Shown here: positions 35,023-47,080 of the stretch, piece after piece
Layout of the letters: each line of letters starts with the position of its first letter
How positions within the stretch are numbered: position 1 is the stretch's first letter
Assembly: GCA_001599815.1 (NCBI GenBank)
Contig: BCIA01000007.1
Location: 1,364,001-1,428,000 of the forward strand
Source: Furcasterigmium furcatum
Lineage: Eukaryota; Ascomycota; Sordariomycetes; Glomerellales; Plectosphaerellaceae
Direction of reading: 5' to 3'
DNA: 64,000 bases
Notes under the pieces: model-generated
Seen by the model: only the letters and a program-made list of their open reading frames with translations
Databases searched by the model: none
Told to the model about the DNA's origin: nothing
Translations under genes and position numbers: made by a program

Positions 35023-36089
35023 ATGGGTGCCCTCAGAGATCAAATCGCCCTCCGGCAAACTGGCCCAGGCACCTATGCCGCCTCTAGTAACAAAGAATGG
35101 TCCGTTGGTGCAAGTACGTACTACTCCCACTCAACTTCTCGAGCGCTCCGACCGTCTTGGCTAACTTCACCCGCCTACCCACAGGCCTCTATGGCGGGGC
35201 CAGCGTCGCCATCATCCACCATGCCCTCGAGACTCATCTCCAGAGCCAGGCCTCTCTGAAACAGCCTGACATCCTAAACATGCATGTCGAGTTTCTGCGC
35301 GGCTGCGAGCAACGAGACTTCTCTATCGTCATCACCCCCGTGAAGCTGGGCGCCGTTGCGAGTACCTTCCAGGTGCAGGTCTCCCAGAACGGCACCCTCA
35401 GGCTCCTCGCCCTGTGCGTGTCCACGGACTTCGACCGCTCCCTCGGCCCCAGCGTCCCGACGGCCTGGACCCCCCTGCCGCCGCCACCCCCGAAGCCCGA
35501 CTTCGAACGCGTCCTGGCGCACAAGCCGGACCCCAACTGGATCCCCATCATCGACGGCGGCGAGGTCATCCCCATATCGGGCCGCATGCTCATCCTGGAC
35601 CCGCGGCACGGCTTCCCCGTGGACGGGATATGCGACGCCTGGAACGGGTTCCAGGGCGAGGAGCGCATCGACAGCACGTGGCTGGCCATGATGACGGATT
35701 TCATCCCCAGCATGTCCGACACGCTGCTGCGCAACGGCGGGACCTTCGACGCCCACGAGTTCCAGGCCAGGGGCCGCAAGTGGGCGGAAGAGAACCCCGG
35801 CGTGCCCGCGCATACGCCGAACAATCTCGCCGAGGCGTCCCAGGCGACCGTCTGGAACCAGACGACCACGCTGGACGTGGAGTTCAAGCGGAGGCTCCCT
35901 CCTGGGGGGTTGCAGTTCGCGTTCCAGAGGACCCAGACCAGGATGCTGCACCATGGGAGGATGGATGCCGAGAACACTATTTGCGACGAGAACATGAACC
36001 TGCTCTGCGTAGTGCGCCAGGTCCTCCTGGTCCTCGAAGCGGGGAGGAAATTCCGCCCGGGGAAGGACAAGAAGGGGGCATCGCTGTAG
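35023..36089 (+). CDS. acyl-CoA thioesterase-like double-hotdog protein
   Basis: Exons 35023-35113 and 35185-36089 give 331 residues; the intron (GTACGT...CCACAG) is phase 1. The N-terminal hotdog reads NKEWSVGASLYGGASVAIIH followed by DILNMHVEFLRGCEQRDFSI, a pattern of the thioesterase-like superfamily. The second hotdog includes DAWNGFQGEERIDSTWLAMM and ends with a strand near LQFAFQRTQTRMLHHGRMDA. Proteins like this hydrolyse acyl-CoAs or are uncharacterised relatives. It lies 664 bases upstream of a P450 gene read in the same direction, but there is no further evidence of joint function. No targeting signal is seen. Confidence 0.8.
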
Positions 36090-36753
36090 AAAAAACGTGA
36101 TGAAGAAGCTCACGGCGCTAAGTCCAATCCAGGGAACTCAGACTCCGGTGACATTCATAATGTGCCATACTAAGGTCTATTGCTTCTTTAGACACTCCCG
36201 TGGCACGCTTGATCTTGACAATGGCCCCGACCGGAGGGCGCCGGCCTGACAAGCCCGATCTGGGAGGGGCGGGGCCGGAGCCGCCGGTCCTCGGTGGGGT
36301 TTCGGCCTGGCTCGGATCCGAAGGACTGTCCGCCGTGATGCGGATTCAAATTCCCGTTACCTTATTCGAGACAAACCCGAGTCGGTACGCCGGCGACATC
36401 GACGTCGTGCAGATACCTGCCGAAGAAGGAGCTGTTATGACAGAAATACGCGTATCGTACGCGTATCGACCGCACCGATCAGGCAAGCTTCGATCATGTT
36501 GCACCGACAGTAAGCCCGGCAAGTCGTACTGATGGGTAGACGGGAGCCCGGAAAATGATATCATCGTCGGACATGTGAACATTCAGGGCGATTGAAAAGC
36601 ACTGTTTTCCTGGAATGAACTTGTTTCTTAGCCCTGGCTCCTAGGGCTTTCATCTACCCACTGTCAACTTCGGGTCAAGTTCTTGAATCCATTCTTCCCA
36701 ATACCTTATTCCCCACGGTAGGCAAGTCTTACAAGGTACCTCTTTGACTACTT
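36090..36753. other. intergenic region
   Basis: One open frame of 110 codons (36200-36532) occurs, but its Gly/Pro-rich sequence gives no support. It probably holds the P450 promoter. Confidence 0.35.
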
Positions 36754-38491
36754 ATGATGCTGAGCAACGTCGTGTTTCCTACTGTCGCCGACCTGCCGGC
36801 GTGGCAGTTCGCGATGCTGGTTCCGCTGAGCGTTGTACTGTTGGTGAGCACTCATTTATGAACTTTCCCTCTCTCTGTCGACAACGAATACGACGGGATT
36901 TAACACAATTGCCCGACACAAGGCCCTCGGAAACATCATTTACAATGTCTGGTTCCATCCCCTCCGCGACGTCCCAGGTCCGTTCTGGGCGCGAGCAAGC
37001 GGCATTCCCTCCTGGTCACATGCCATGACCAGGAAGCGTCACATCTGGCTATGGCAACTGTTCCAGATCTATGGTCCAAAGATCCGTGCCGCGCCCAATT
37101 TGGTTCTGTTCTGCCACCCGGAAGCATATGCAGACATCTACAACATGAAAGCCAACGTGCGTCGGAGTCAATTCTACACAGCAATGAAGCGCAACATGAA
37201 AGACCACACGACTCTGAATACCGTCGATGTCGCGGAACACGCCCACAAACGCAAGCTTCTCAACATGGCCTTTTCCGAGACGTCCACTCACGCGGCTTCA
37301 AAGTTCATCGTCAAGAACGTCGCCCGCTGGAATGAGATCATGCTCGAAGAGAACCCCAGTTCCACCGAGTGGTCTGCGCCGCAGGACCTCTCGAAGAGGA
37401 TCGACACTCTCACCTTCGATATCATGGGCGACCTCTGTTTCGGGAGGTCATTTGATATCAAAGAGCCCGGCGAGAACCCCCTCAAAGCCATGCCTCATAA
37501 TATTGCCGAGTACCTAAAGGCCTACTACCCACTCACCCGTTCGCCCTTTGTGGGCTTTCTCATCTGGCTGAAGTCCCGCGGTCTGGATTATCTCTTCGAT
37601 CTGCTATTGCCCCCATCGGTCATCGCATACAACAAGTTTGTATACGACAGCGTCACACACCGGATCCAGCAGCACCGCGACGAGGCCGAAATGGCCGAGG
37701 AAGACCGGCGTCGCGACTTGTTCTACTTCATGTGCGAGGCGCGAGACCCCGACACGGGCCTTCCCGCGTACGAGGAGATCGACCTGCGTGCCGAAGCCAA
37801 CCTACTCATCATCGCCGGTTCCGATACCACTGCCATCAGTCTCTCGGGGATTTTCCACTACTTGACGGGCTCCCCGAGGCACCTCCGGAAGCTGACCGAC
37901 GAGGTCCGCGCCAAGTTCTCCTCGGTAGACGACATCGTCCCTGGCCCTGAACTCATGAATTTCACCTACCTCAGAGCCTGCATCGATGAGGGGATGCGGA
38001 TGACGCCGACAGGGCCTTGCGAGTCCCCCCGGGAGGTGCTCAAGGGCGGCATCGTCATCCGGGGAGAATACTACCCGCCGGGAACAATCTTAGGCACACC
38101 GGCCTGGTGCGGCTCCCGCAACGAGGAGGTCTACGGAGACGCTGGGGTATACCGGCCTGAGCGCTGGATCGTGGACGAGGAGAACGGCGTGACCAGGGAA
38201 TCCATCTCGCGGCTCAAGGCCAACTTCCACCCCTTCCTGTCCGGCCCGGGCTCCTGCGTGGGCAAGAACCTGGCTGTGAACGAGCTCCTGACCACGGTGG
38301 CCCGGACGCTTCACCAGCTTGACATCAGGAGGGCGCCGGGGTCCACGCTTGGCTGCGGTTCTCCCGAGCTCGGATGGGGTGCGAGGGACAGGACCCAGTT
38401 CCAGCTGGGGGACGCATACATTTCGCTTCGGGAAGGCCCCGAGATCCAGTTCAAGAGGAGGGCGGACGCGGTCGTGGAGGTACAGCAGTAG
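36754..38491 (+). CDS. cytochrome P450 monooxygenase
   Basis: Exons 36754-36843 and 36923-38491 give 552 residues. Exon 1 encodes the membrane anchor (WQFAMLVPLSVVLL) and exon 2 starts with ALGNIIYNVWFHPLRDVPGP, the Pro-rich hinge. The expected motifs are present in order: AGSDTT (oxygen-binding I helix), DEGMR (ExxR of the K helix), YRPERW, and the heme loop FHPFLSGPGSCVGKNLA with Cys475 as iron ligand. The acceptor of the only intron is ACAAG, acceptable but weak. It is a microsomal class II enzyme of unknown substrate. No polyketide, peptide or terpene backbone gene is recognised next to it, so a secondary-metabolite role is open. Confidence 0.93.
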
Positions 38492-39472
38492 TTTCTGAAC
38501 CAAACCCCGGGCACGAGTTCGGCTAGAACAGCCCGAGAAGCCTCTCGGAGACCTCTCCTTGACCCATCATCCCATCCACCACGTTCCCCTGAACCGTGGT
38601 CCGGCTGGTTCCCGTCGATCCAGGCGATCCCCTCTCAGATCTGATGACACTTCGCCCCCTTTTCGTGCCGGAACGCAATCAAACCTCGCGCTGCCCTGCA
38701 TCGCCCCTACATGTTGTTCCTTTCGCTTCCTGCATCCTGTGTGCCCGTTTTTCACGCAGGGCCAGCACACTCCCAACATGCGGTCCCAACGCCACAGCTC
38801 GGCCTGCCGCTCTTCATCTCCCGCCGTCATCCTCTTCTACCCCGCAGCGGAAGAAGACACTCCAGACGCCCGATCCGTCGGATCGCGACCCCAGTCCCCA
38901 GCGGTTCTACAATCCTTGGACACCCGGCACTCAGGATGCCCATGCCGTTCTAGGCCAGGATAAAGCTACGCCCAGGATCTAGAGTTGGAGGGTAAAATGG
39001 GGTCAGTGGAGTGTCTGCTCTCTCGTTTCTGTGCGCCGTCACCGCGAGCCGAACCACCTCATGACATGACACGGAAGCGAGCGGAGGCCTGGCGGGTTTC
39101 AGGGGCCCTGGTTGGTCTGTATTCGGTCGCCCGCACCCGTATCGTCAGTTTGCGGGGAACCTTTGGTGGTCTTAGTGCGGGGAAACTAACAGCTCAGACC
39201 CTGGCCCTTGCTCGTCATCCGATGCCCAGTTGGAGAACCTCAGGGGTCTTGGGTAAATAGATTGCATCAAATGTTGCTGCTCGAGATTCATGCCCAGCGG
39301 AAGAAACGGAGATGATAGATAAAGTGATTCCGAGTGCTAGGTATACACAATGCCTGAAAGGCCTTCTAGCCATGAGTCTACCGGGGAAACAGATGCAACC
39401 AAATGTCACGTCCTCTGCCGAACATTCCCACAAGCCGAATTATGCTGAGTACCCCGACCAAGCCACCTGGCT
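38492..39472. other. convergent 3' intergenic region
   Basis: There is nearly 1 kb between the stops of the P450 and the leftward alpha-xylosidase. Several Ser/Pro-rich frames are open on the plus strand but look like chance. Confidence 0.35.
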
Positions 39473-41830
39473 CTACACCTCCTTGACAACAAAGTCGCCC
39501 TTGAGGATGGCCGTATCCTTGAGCTTTCCGTCGCTCCCGACCTCCAAAACACCAATCTCGTTGCCCTCACCATCGACGAGCGTTGCCTTGGCGCCGTCCT
39601 GAGCCTTGTACAGGCGGACCTCGACATCCTGCGTGTAGTCGTACACAGCACCGACCGACTTCTCGCTTCCAAGAACAAGGACGGTGTTCTCACGGACGTA
39701 CAAGGGCAGCGTGCCGAAGCCATGCGTCTCTTGGAACCAGCCGGGTCCCTCACGCACCTCATCGGTGAAGTACGATGTCCACTTGCCCTTCGGCAGGTAG
39801 AATTCGACTTCGCCAGACTCTTCAAAGATGGGGGCGGCGATAAGGTTAGGGCCGATCATGAACTGCCTGTCAATGTACCAGGATGTCGGGTCCTCTGGGA
39901 ACTCCAGGCACACAGCGCGCAAGGATAGCGGGAGGCCGCCCTCCACGGAAGCCTGTGCCTCGGCGAACAAGTACGGCATGAGGCGAGACTTGAGAGCAGT
40001 CCACTTTGCCAGAGTCTTGGAGCAGCCCTCCTCGCTCTGATCGTCGTCATCCATAACCCAGGGCACACGGTAAGAGCTGCTACCGTGCAGACGGCTGTGG
40101 CTGCAAAGGAGTCCCATGGCAACCCATCGCTTGTAGATCCACGGAGGCGGCAAGCCCTCAAAGCCACCAATATCGCAGCTCCAGAAAGAAAAGCCGCTCA
40201 GGCCGAGGCCGAGGCCGCCACGGATCGACTCGGCCATGGCCTCTGGTGTCGACTCGCAGTCTCCGCCCCACTGCAGCGGGAAACGCTGAGCGCCAGCGCA
40301 GGATGTTCGGGCAAATAGTACTGCTTCGTTGGTTCCGTATCTGGCCTGCAGAGCTTCGTACACGATCTTGTTCCAGATGAACGCGTAGTAGTTGTGCATC
40401 TTAGCGGGGTCGACGTTGGGATCGTGCCACTGAACATCCTGGGTCGGGACACGCTCGCCAAAGTCGGTCTTGATGGCGTCGACGCCTTGGTCGAAGAGAC
40501 CGTTCAGCTTCTCTACGAACCACTTGACGGCATCCGGGTTGGTGAAGTCGACGAGTCCCATGCCGGCCTGCCACAGGTCCCACTGGAATACATCTCCGTT
40601 CTTGCGCTTGAGCAGGTAGCCCTTCTCGGCAGCTTCGGAAAATGCGGCACCATACTGCGCGATGTAGGGGTTGACCCAGACACAAACCTTTTTGCAAAGG
40701 CCACTCTCCTTGAGTCTGGCGATTTGGCCCTTGGGATCCGGGAACCTTTCGGAATCGAAAACGAAGTCAGTCCAGCTGAAGGCGCGCATCCAAAAGCAGT
40801 CGTAGTGGAAGACGTCGACAGGAGAACCCCGCTCCTTCATGCCTTCGAGGAAGGACTGGACAGTCTCCTGGTCATAGTTGGTGGTGAAGCTCGTGGTCAA
40901 CCACAGCCCGTAACTCCAGGCAGGGACCTTGCCAGGCCGCCCGGTGAGGAGAGAGTACTTCTTCAGGACCTCCTTGGGGCTGGGGCCGTAGATGATGTAC
41001 CATTTCAACCTCTGTCCTTCGACGGCAGTCTGAACGCGGGTGCATCTCTCGCTACCAATCTCCAGGTCGACTTTAGCCGGGGTGTCGATGAAGATGCCAT
41101 AGCCCTTGGAACTGAGCCAGAACGAGATGTTCTTGTAAGCTTGGTCGCTCGAAGTACCACCGTCGGCGTTCCAGAGCTCAATAGATTGTCCGACCTTGTT
41201 GAAGGCGCCGAACCTCTCGCCGAGTCCGTGGACAGTCTCGCCAACAGCGAGGGAGGTCTGGGTGAACATGAAGTGCTTGAAATCTCTCATGTCCCCCGTC
41301 TGCATTGGCGTGCTTGGCGCGGGGTTGTAGGCCAGGCCAACGCTGCGGGCTTGCAGGGAAGTGAGGCGCTTGGTGCCATCAGCACTGTGGAAGCGGATGT
41401 TAAAGGCGTCGTCGGGCCCAATGGTTGCAGCCAGCGAACCGGAGGTTAAAGTCGTGCCCTGGTCGCTCTTGGTAATGCTGGCTTCAACGTCTGGCTTGCC
41501 ACTGGGGAACAGCTCAAAATGAGGGCCCTTGTTCTGGGCCCCGGCCCAATGGGTCGCCTCGACTGAAATGATGCCGTCGGCTTCGGCATTAATGTCCTGA
41601 GCACTGCGGTGAGCAATCACCAGCGTAAGACGGGGAAATTGGGATGTCAGACTTACCAGAGTGACGGTGCTCCTGTTGAGCGTGTCGCCACGGCTTCGGA
41701 TGTACTTGGTCGGACACAGCAAGCTGACTCCCTTGCCATCCGGGCGAGGGTCGTTGTAGTAGATCTGCTCAGCGTACTCAGTTTGCATGCCCTCAGCGGG
41801 CAGCCACATGCCATCCCTGAAGCGGACCAT
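39473..41830 (-). CDS. alpha-xylosidase, GH31 (YicI type)
   Basis: Exons 41830-41657 and 41596-39473 give 765 residues. The 60-base intron is in frame and free of stops, so it could be read through, but it has GTAAGT and CTCAG sites and its removal gives the natural TVTLDINAEADG. The GH31 barrel is very close to bacterial YicI: FHYDCFWMRAFSWTDFVFD, CVWVNPYIAQYGAAF, WDLWQAGMGLVDFTNPDA, AIKTDFGERVPT (nucleophile Asp436), FPLQWGGDCESTPE (acid/base Asp504) and FWSCDIGGFEG. It should release xylose from alpha-xylosylated oligosaccharides such as xyloglucan fragments. There is no signal peptide, so it is intracellular. It lies divergent from the secreted beta-glucosidase gene. Confidence 0.93.
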   Translation of the reverse strand: MVRFRDGMWLPAEGMQTEYAEQIYYNDPRPDGKGVSLLCPTKYIRSRGDTLNRSTVTLVSLTSQFPRLTLVIAHRSAQDINAEADGIISVEATHWAGAQNKGPHFELFPSGKPDVEASITKSDQGTTLTSGSLAATIGPDDAFNIRFHSADGTKRLTSLQARSVGLAYNPAPSTPMQTGDMRDFKHFMFTQTSLAVGETVHGLGERFGAFNKVGQSIELWNADGGTSSDQAYKNISFWLSSKGYGIFIDTPAKVDLEIGSERCTRVQTAVEGQRLKWYIIYGPSPKEVLKKYSLLTGRPGKVPAWSYGLWLTTSFTTNYDQETVQSFLEGMKERGSPVDVFHYDCFWMRAFSWTDFVFDSERFPDPKGQIARLKESGLCKKVCVWVNPYIAQYGAAFSEAAEKGYLLKRKNGDVFQWDLWQAGMGLVDFTNPDAVKWFVEKLNGLFDQGVDAIKTDFGERVPTQDVQWHDPNVDPAKMHNYYAFIWNKIVYEALQARYGTNEAVLFARTSCAGAQRFPLQWGGDCESTPEAMAESIRGGLGLGLSGFSFWSCDIGGFEGLPPPWIYKRWVAMGLLCSHSRLHGSSSYRVPWVMDDDDQSEEGCSKTLAKWTALKSRLMPYLFAEAQASVEGGLPLSLRAVCLEFPEDPTSWYIDRQFMIGPNLIAAPIFEESGEVEFYLPKGKWTSYFTDEVREGPGWFQETHGFGTLPLYVRENTVLVLGSEKSVGAVYDYTQDVEVRLYKAQDGAKATLVDGEGNEIGVLEVGSDGKLKDTAILKGDFVVKEV

Positions 41831-43625
41831 GGCAGGCAGTTCGTCGGGATCGTGAGGTAGACAATAACGGCAAGGAGACGGAGACCGAGACGAGAACAGG
41901 GCTGGCCGGTAGGTGTTGGATCAAGTTCAAGTTCTCGTTCGAACGCGCAAAGGGAGAAAGAGACAAGAGCGTCGTGTCGTCTCTTGTAGGACCCCAAGAC
42001 GGGCCGGAGAAGGGAGTCTGCGTGCCATCGAGGAGCCACTCATTGTGGGAGGCTGACAATCATGGCGGCGGACGATGGGCCTTGCGGACGGGCGAATTGA
42101 GAGGAAGCAATCCCGCCGTACCCGCTTTCCAGCGAAGCTTAGGGGGACAAAGTTGCGAATCATGTGAGGTCACCGACCCGGATTCGATTGGCACGGCGAG
42201 CGGGCCGACACAGCCAGGGCGGCTTTAGGGGTCTGCTGCTGGAGAGAAGCCGGGAGACGAGGTGGGAGAATGGCGGGGAAATAGTGCGGGTTTGGCCTGT
42301 TGGGGGGCTTGCTTGGTTAGGGCAGCCCGCCGTGGCGCCCTAGATATCCCGAGGAAACAGCGAGATATCCGGCTGAGGTGCTGGAGGAGCTGAGAGAGGG
42401 CGGCGGCCTCCACATCTCTCGGATCACGGATCGCTGGAAGGGGTTGGTATGGCGGAATTGGAGGCATCAGGCCATCCGAACACGTCGTGGATTTGGACAT
42501 CTGCCGACGATGGTGATGATGGGAAATCGTCCCACCCCCGGCTTCCGGCAGCAAGGGTCGAGCGTGGAGGGGATGATCATGTTGTTTGGTGCCAGGAGAG
42601 TGGGAGAAGGTCTCGATCAATCGAGACACCTCATATGACGGGGCATGAAGAAACCTCGCATCGCTTGGAGGTACCTAAGGTAAGGTAGGCACTACCTAGA
42701 GTACCTGCCCGTCTATCGTCCAACCGAATGCATGGAAGCGAAATCACTCCCAGAAGCTCCTTCCTCAGCATCTCCCGTCCCCGTCATGGTCTGCCCGCCC
42801 TCCATGTGGGATGGAATCGAGGGTGGCAGCGGAAGGCGCGATTTAGTGCAACGGCAGTTAGTGGGAAGCCACCACAGTGGCTTTGGCCAGTAAAACAAGA
42901 GCGGTTCTCGGAGTCGCGGAACTCCTTCTACCGTCCGCCGTGCCATTGGTGGATGCCCCAGGGGAAATCCACCAGCCAAGGCCGGCTATTCCCCTTCCCC
43001 AGATGCGCTTCTCCAACTTTTGATTTCTGCAGATCAACTCCAAACTTCCCCTCATCACCACCTCGACACAGGCCTCACGCCGCCCTCGATCGTTTTCACC
43101 CGTCGCGGACGCGGTCCGACGCCAATGGCCGGTACTCCGCCCTAAAACGTTGCCCGTCCCCGGCATCTGATCCAATGAACACCCCACGACGTGTCCCGCA
43201 GCACAACCGGCCAGGGGTAACTACTTCCCCTCCAATGGCCGCCCCTGAACGCCGCTTGATACCTGCCACCAGAGCCACGCCATGACTCGATTAGCGATGC
43301 GGAACACCCCAGATTGATTCCCGAACCTGTGATCGTCTATGCGGAGAAGGTCTGCTGTTGCTGCCGTTCGTCAGAGTCGCCGTAAGGAGGGATCTTGGCT
43401 CGCTTTTGCCGGAATGAAGTCATTTCTCTCACTCGTCCAGCTCGGACTCGCCCCTCTTCCTGGAGCTGCAGGTCTTGGGAGCTTTGCAGGTAGCTAGACG
43501 GACGGACAGACATATTAATACCCTCGTCTGCTCCCCCCTCCTCGCCCTCTGATTTCTTTGGAGCTCGAGCTTTGCTTCACTGCCGCCTCAAACCCTGCCT
43601 GTCCAATCGACACCCAATCGGCATC
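41831..43625. promoter_or_regulatory. 1.8-kb divergent promoter region (GH31 / GH3)
   Basis: This separates the two divergent glycosidase genes. A TATTAATA box lies at 43513-43520. A common fungal intergenic string, GGTACCTAAGGTAAGGTAGG, occurs at 42670-42689. No gene is supported. Confidence 0.45.
43513..43520 (+). promoter_or_regulatory. TATA-like box (TATTAATA)
   Basis: This lies 106 bases before the ATG of the secreted beta-glucosidase gene, in the normal range for a fungal TATA element. Confidence 0.45.
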
Positions 43626-46266
43626 ATGAAGTTCACCCTCGCCGCCTGTGCCTCGATCCTCGCGGTGGCCGTTCAGGCCGCCGACTGTGTCCCGGTCTAC
43701 AAGAACCCCAACGCTCCTGTCGACCGCCGCGTTGCCGATCTCCTCAAGCGCATGACCATCGAGGAGAAGACGGCTCAGCTCATCCAGGGCGACATCCGTG
43801 ACTACCTTGACATTGAGGATGGCACCTACAACGAGACCGGCATGGCTTGGATCGCTGAGAAGCGTGCCAACTCCATCTGGACTGGCCTGTACATGAACAG
43901 GACCATGGTTGCCAAGGGCGCCAGGATTGCCCAAGACTATCTGGTCAATCAGACCAGGCTTGGTATGTAGCATTCACCCATGTGTTGGCAAAATGGAAAG
44001 GTGTTGACGACCTACCAGGCATCCCGGCCTTCATCCAGAGTGAGGCCATTCACGGCTTCCTCGCCCTCAATGCCACCATCTTCAACTCCCCCATCGCTCA
44101 CGGTTGCGCCTTCAACCCTGGACTAATCGAGAAGATGGGTCATGTCATTGCCGTTGAGGCTAAGGCTCTCGGCGTCAACCAGCTCTTCGCCCCTGTCGTC
44201 GACTTGGCCCGTGAGATGCGCTTCGGTCGTGTCGAGGAATGCTACACGGAAGACCCCTACCTGTGCGTGAGCGCCCATATCGAAACGCTTATGGATTAGA
44301 ACTGACTTGTACAGGGCTGGCGAGTACGGCTATGCCTACGTCAAGGGTGTGCAGGCCGAGAAGGTGTGCGCCATGGTCAAGCACTACGTGAGTCAAAGCA
44401 GATAGATTCCCGAGGCACAGCCCAAGTTAACAGTGTCCAAGGCCGCTTTCGCCACCCCCGAGCAGGGTGTCAACACTGCCCCTGTCCACGGCGGTGAGCG
44501 CATGCTGCGCACCACCTACCTGCCTCCCTTCAAGCGCGCCATCATTGATGCCGACGCGTGGTCCGTGATGGGCTCCTACAACTCGTACGATGGCTCACCC
44601 GTTGTTGCCGACCACTACATCCAGGAGGAGATCCTCCGCGAGGAGTGGGGCTACGAGTACTACATCATTGTCAGTCTTCCCCGCCTGGTATTTCATGTGC
44701 TTTCAGCTAACAGGACCAGTCTGATGCTGGTGGTACTGCCCGCCTTGTCGACGCCTTCAAGGTCTGCGGCAACGCGCCTTTCGACCACGAGTGTGTCACC
44801 ACCAACGTGAGTGTATTCTTCGAATATCTGCTCTGATTATCTGAATACTTATATGTACCGCTAGACGCTTCCTTCCGGTAACGATGTCGAGATGGGTGGC
44901 GGCCGGTACAGTTTCGAGAACGTCCCCGACTACGTCGAGGCCGGCAAGATCGACATCGCCGTCGTCGACCGCGCCGTTGCGCGCGTTCTGAAGGCCAAGT
45001 TCACCGCGGGTCTCTTCGAGAACCCCTACACCGCTGTCGGCGACGATGAGCATTGGGACTACATCAACACCAAGGAGCACAAGGACCTCGCTCGTGAGAT
45101 TGATGAGGAGTCCATCGTTCTTCTTGAGAACCACGAGAACATTCTCCCCATTTCCAAGAGTGCCAAGATCGCCGTCATCGGACCCATGGCCCATGGCTAT
45201 GTCAACGTAAGAGGCCCCTTCCTGACCACCAGTTGTATCGTGACTAACACTTGAGAAGTACGGTGACTACGTCATTCACACTGCCATGACCCACGGCGTT
45301 ACCCCCTATGAGGGTATCCGCGATGCCTCTGAGGGCACCGTCACCTTCGCCCAGGGTGGCGAGCGCTGGTCCAACGACGAGGATGGTTTCCCTGAGGCTA
45401 TTGCTGCCGCCGAGGCCGCCGATGTCGCCGTCGTTGTCGTCGGAACCTGGTCCCGCGACCAGAACGAGCTCTGGGCCGGTCTGAACGCCACCACTGGCGA
45501 GCACATCGATGTCCACAACCTCAACCTCGTCGGCATGATGCCCCGCCTCGTCAAGGCCATCATTGACACTGGCAAGCCCACCGTCGTTGTCTACAGCTCC
45601 GGCAAGCCCATCACCGAGCCCTGGATCAGCGAGGAGGCCGGCGCCCTGGTCCAGATGTTCTACCAGGGTGAGCAGGGTGGTCATGCGCTTGCCAACATCC
45701 TCTTTGGCGACGTCAACCCCTCCGGCAAGCTTTCCGTCTCGTTCCCCTGGGACATCGGCACGGCCCCCAGCTACTACGACCACCTCAACAGCGCCCGCAC
45801 CTGGCCGAACCCCGGCCGCATCCACGACAACGGTACCCTGGAGTTCGGCAACAACTACGTCTTCGCTTCGCCCCTGCCCATGTACGAGTTCGGCTACGGT
45901 CTCTCCTACGCCAACTTCAAGTACTCTGGCGTCAGCGTCTCTTCCAACTCCGTTTCCGCCAGCGACACGGTCACCGTCTCCGTTGACGTTACCAACGACT
46001 CGGACCACGACGGCAAGGAGGTCGTCCAGGTGTACGTCCGCGACGTCGTCGCCTCGGTCGATGTTCCCAACAAGAAGCTCAAGGGTTTCAAGAAGGTTCT
46101 CGTCAAGGCCGGCGAGACCGTCACCGTCGAGGTCGACCTTGACGTGTCGCAGTGGGGTCTGTGGAACAAGAAGATGGAGTACGTCGTCGAGCCTGGTCAG
46201 TTCCAGATCCTCGTCGGCAGCTCGAGCGAGGACTTCAGGGGTAACGCCACTGTTACTGTCTCTTGA
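43626..46266 (+). CDS. secreted GH3 beta-glucosidase
   Basis: Seven exons (43626-43962, 44019-44262, 44315-44387, 44442-44669, 44720-44806, 44865-45206, 45259-46266) give 772 residues with all phases consistent. The signal peptide is MKFTLAACASILAVAVQA. The GH3 barrel shows MTIEEKTAQLIQGDI, FIQSEAIHGFLAL, LFAPVVDLAREMRFGRVEE, MVKHYAAFATPEQGVN, WSVMGSYNSYDG and the nucleophile in IISDAGGTARL (Asp296). The second sandwich has SIVLLENHENILPI and the C-terminal FnIII-like domain starts near MYEFGYGLSYANFKYS. Many NxT/S sites suggest glycosylation. It should release glucose from beta-glucosides outside the cell. Codon use is strongly C-ending (GCC, GTC, ATC), a sign of high expression. Confidence 0.95.
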
Positions 46267-46852
46267 AAGAGGACATAATTCTTAGTTTTGGCTGGAGTAC
46301 ATAGACACTGGCCTTGAAAAGGGGTGCAAGAAATGACATTGAGTCTGATGAGCGATCGCCTTGATGAGTTGTGTCGAGAAGGCGGTACTCGCCGCTGTCG
46401 CTATTAAATTACAGGGCCTTCATTATCAAAGTGCTGCGGGACGATGTTCTCGATGGAGAGAAAGAATGTGGTGGCGTCGGTGGTCGATTCAGGGGTAATA
46501 AAGGGGTTCGTCATGTGGGTCCGGCCGCTCCCGCCTCTGGTCTCGGCCTCGACCGTTGGCAGGTCACACATCAGGAGGGCATGTACTTCCGATACCAGAC
46601 ACTTCACACAGAGGATAATTCATTACACGGTTGAGAGAAGTCCTTTTATTCGGATTTTCTGCCAATCAATGTCTGTAAACTCCCTTCGAACCCTCAAGAA
46701 ATGAAACCAGTAGCCAAACTCCAACCCGGGATAGAGAAACAGAACATGAGCCATGCGCAAGTCCAGGCCTTGACCCTGGGGACAGCAGAGGCGGGTTTTG
46801 GCGCCCACGGTTCCATCTCACATCTCGTTCACTTCGTGTGGCGGAGAGTAGT
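46267..46852. other. convergent 3' intergenic region
   Basis: This lies between the beta-glucosidase stop and the stop of the leftward small secreted protein. No gene is seen. Confidence 0.35.
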
Positions 46853-47080
46853 TTAGTTCTCGCAGCCGAGCACGTCCTTGAAGGCGGCGACACCGGCGTC
46901 AATGGCGTCGTTGAGGTTGGCAGGGGCACCGATGGAGAGAGCGGTCCTGAGAGCCCTGACGGAGAGGTTGAGGGCCTGGTTGATGAGAAGGGGGCAGGTC
47001 TGCACCTGGCTCTCCTCTGCGATGGGAGAGGCCATGGCCAGGGCGGCGAAAAGAGGGACGAGGACGGCGGTGACCTTCAT
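46853..47080 (-). CDS. small secreted protein, 75 aa
   Basis: This is an intronless frame from the ATG at 47080. The first 18 residues (MKVTAVLVPLFAALAMAS) are a textbook signal peptide. The mature part of about 55 residues contains two cysteines (Cys29 and Cys73), which could form one disulfide joining the ends, and a long amphipathic helical stretch (LLINQALNLSVRALRTAL and NLNDAIDAGVAAFKDVLG). A TATAAATA box lies about 140 bases upstream on the same strand. Codons are C/G-ending like a well-expressed gene. I recognise no family. Candidates are a surface-active or effector-like protein. Confidence 0.7.
   Translation of the reverse strand: MKVTAVLVPLFAALAMASPIAEESQVQTCPLLINQALNLSVRALRTALSIGAPANLNDAIDAGVAAFKDVLGCEN

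Noticed and set aside
36754..38491. Secondary-metabolite cluster around the P450 and thioesterase-like genes
   Set aside because: No backbone synthase, transporter or tailoring set is present; the neighbours are a kinase and a GH31 enzyme.
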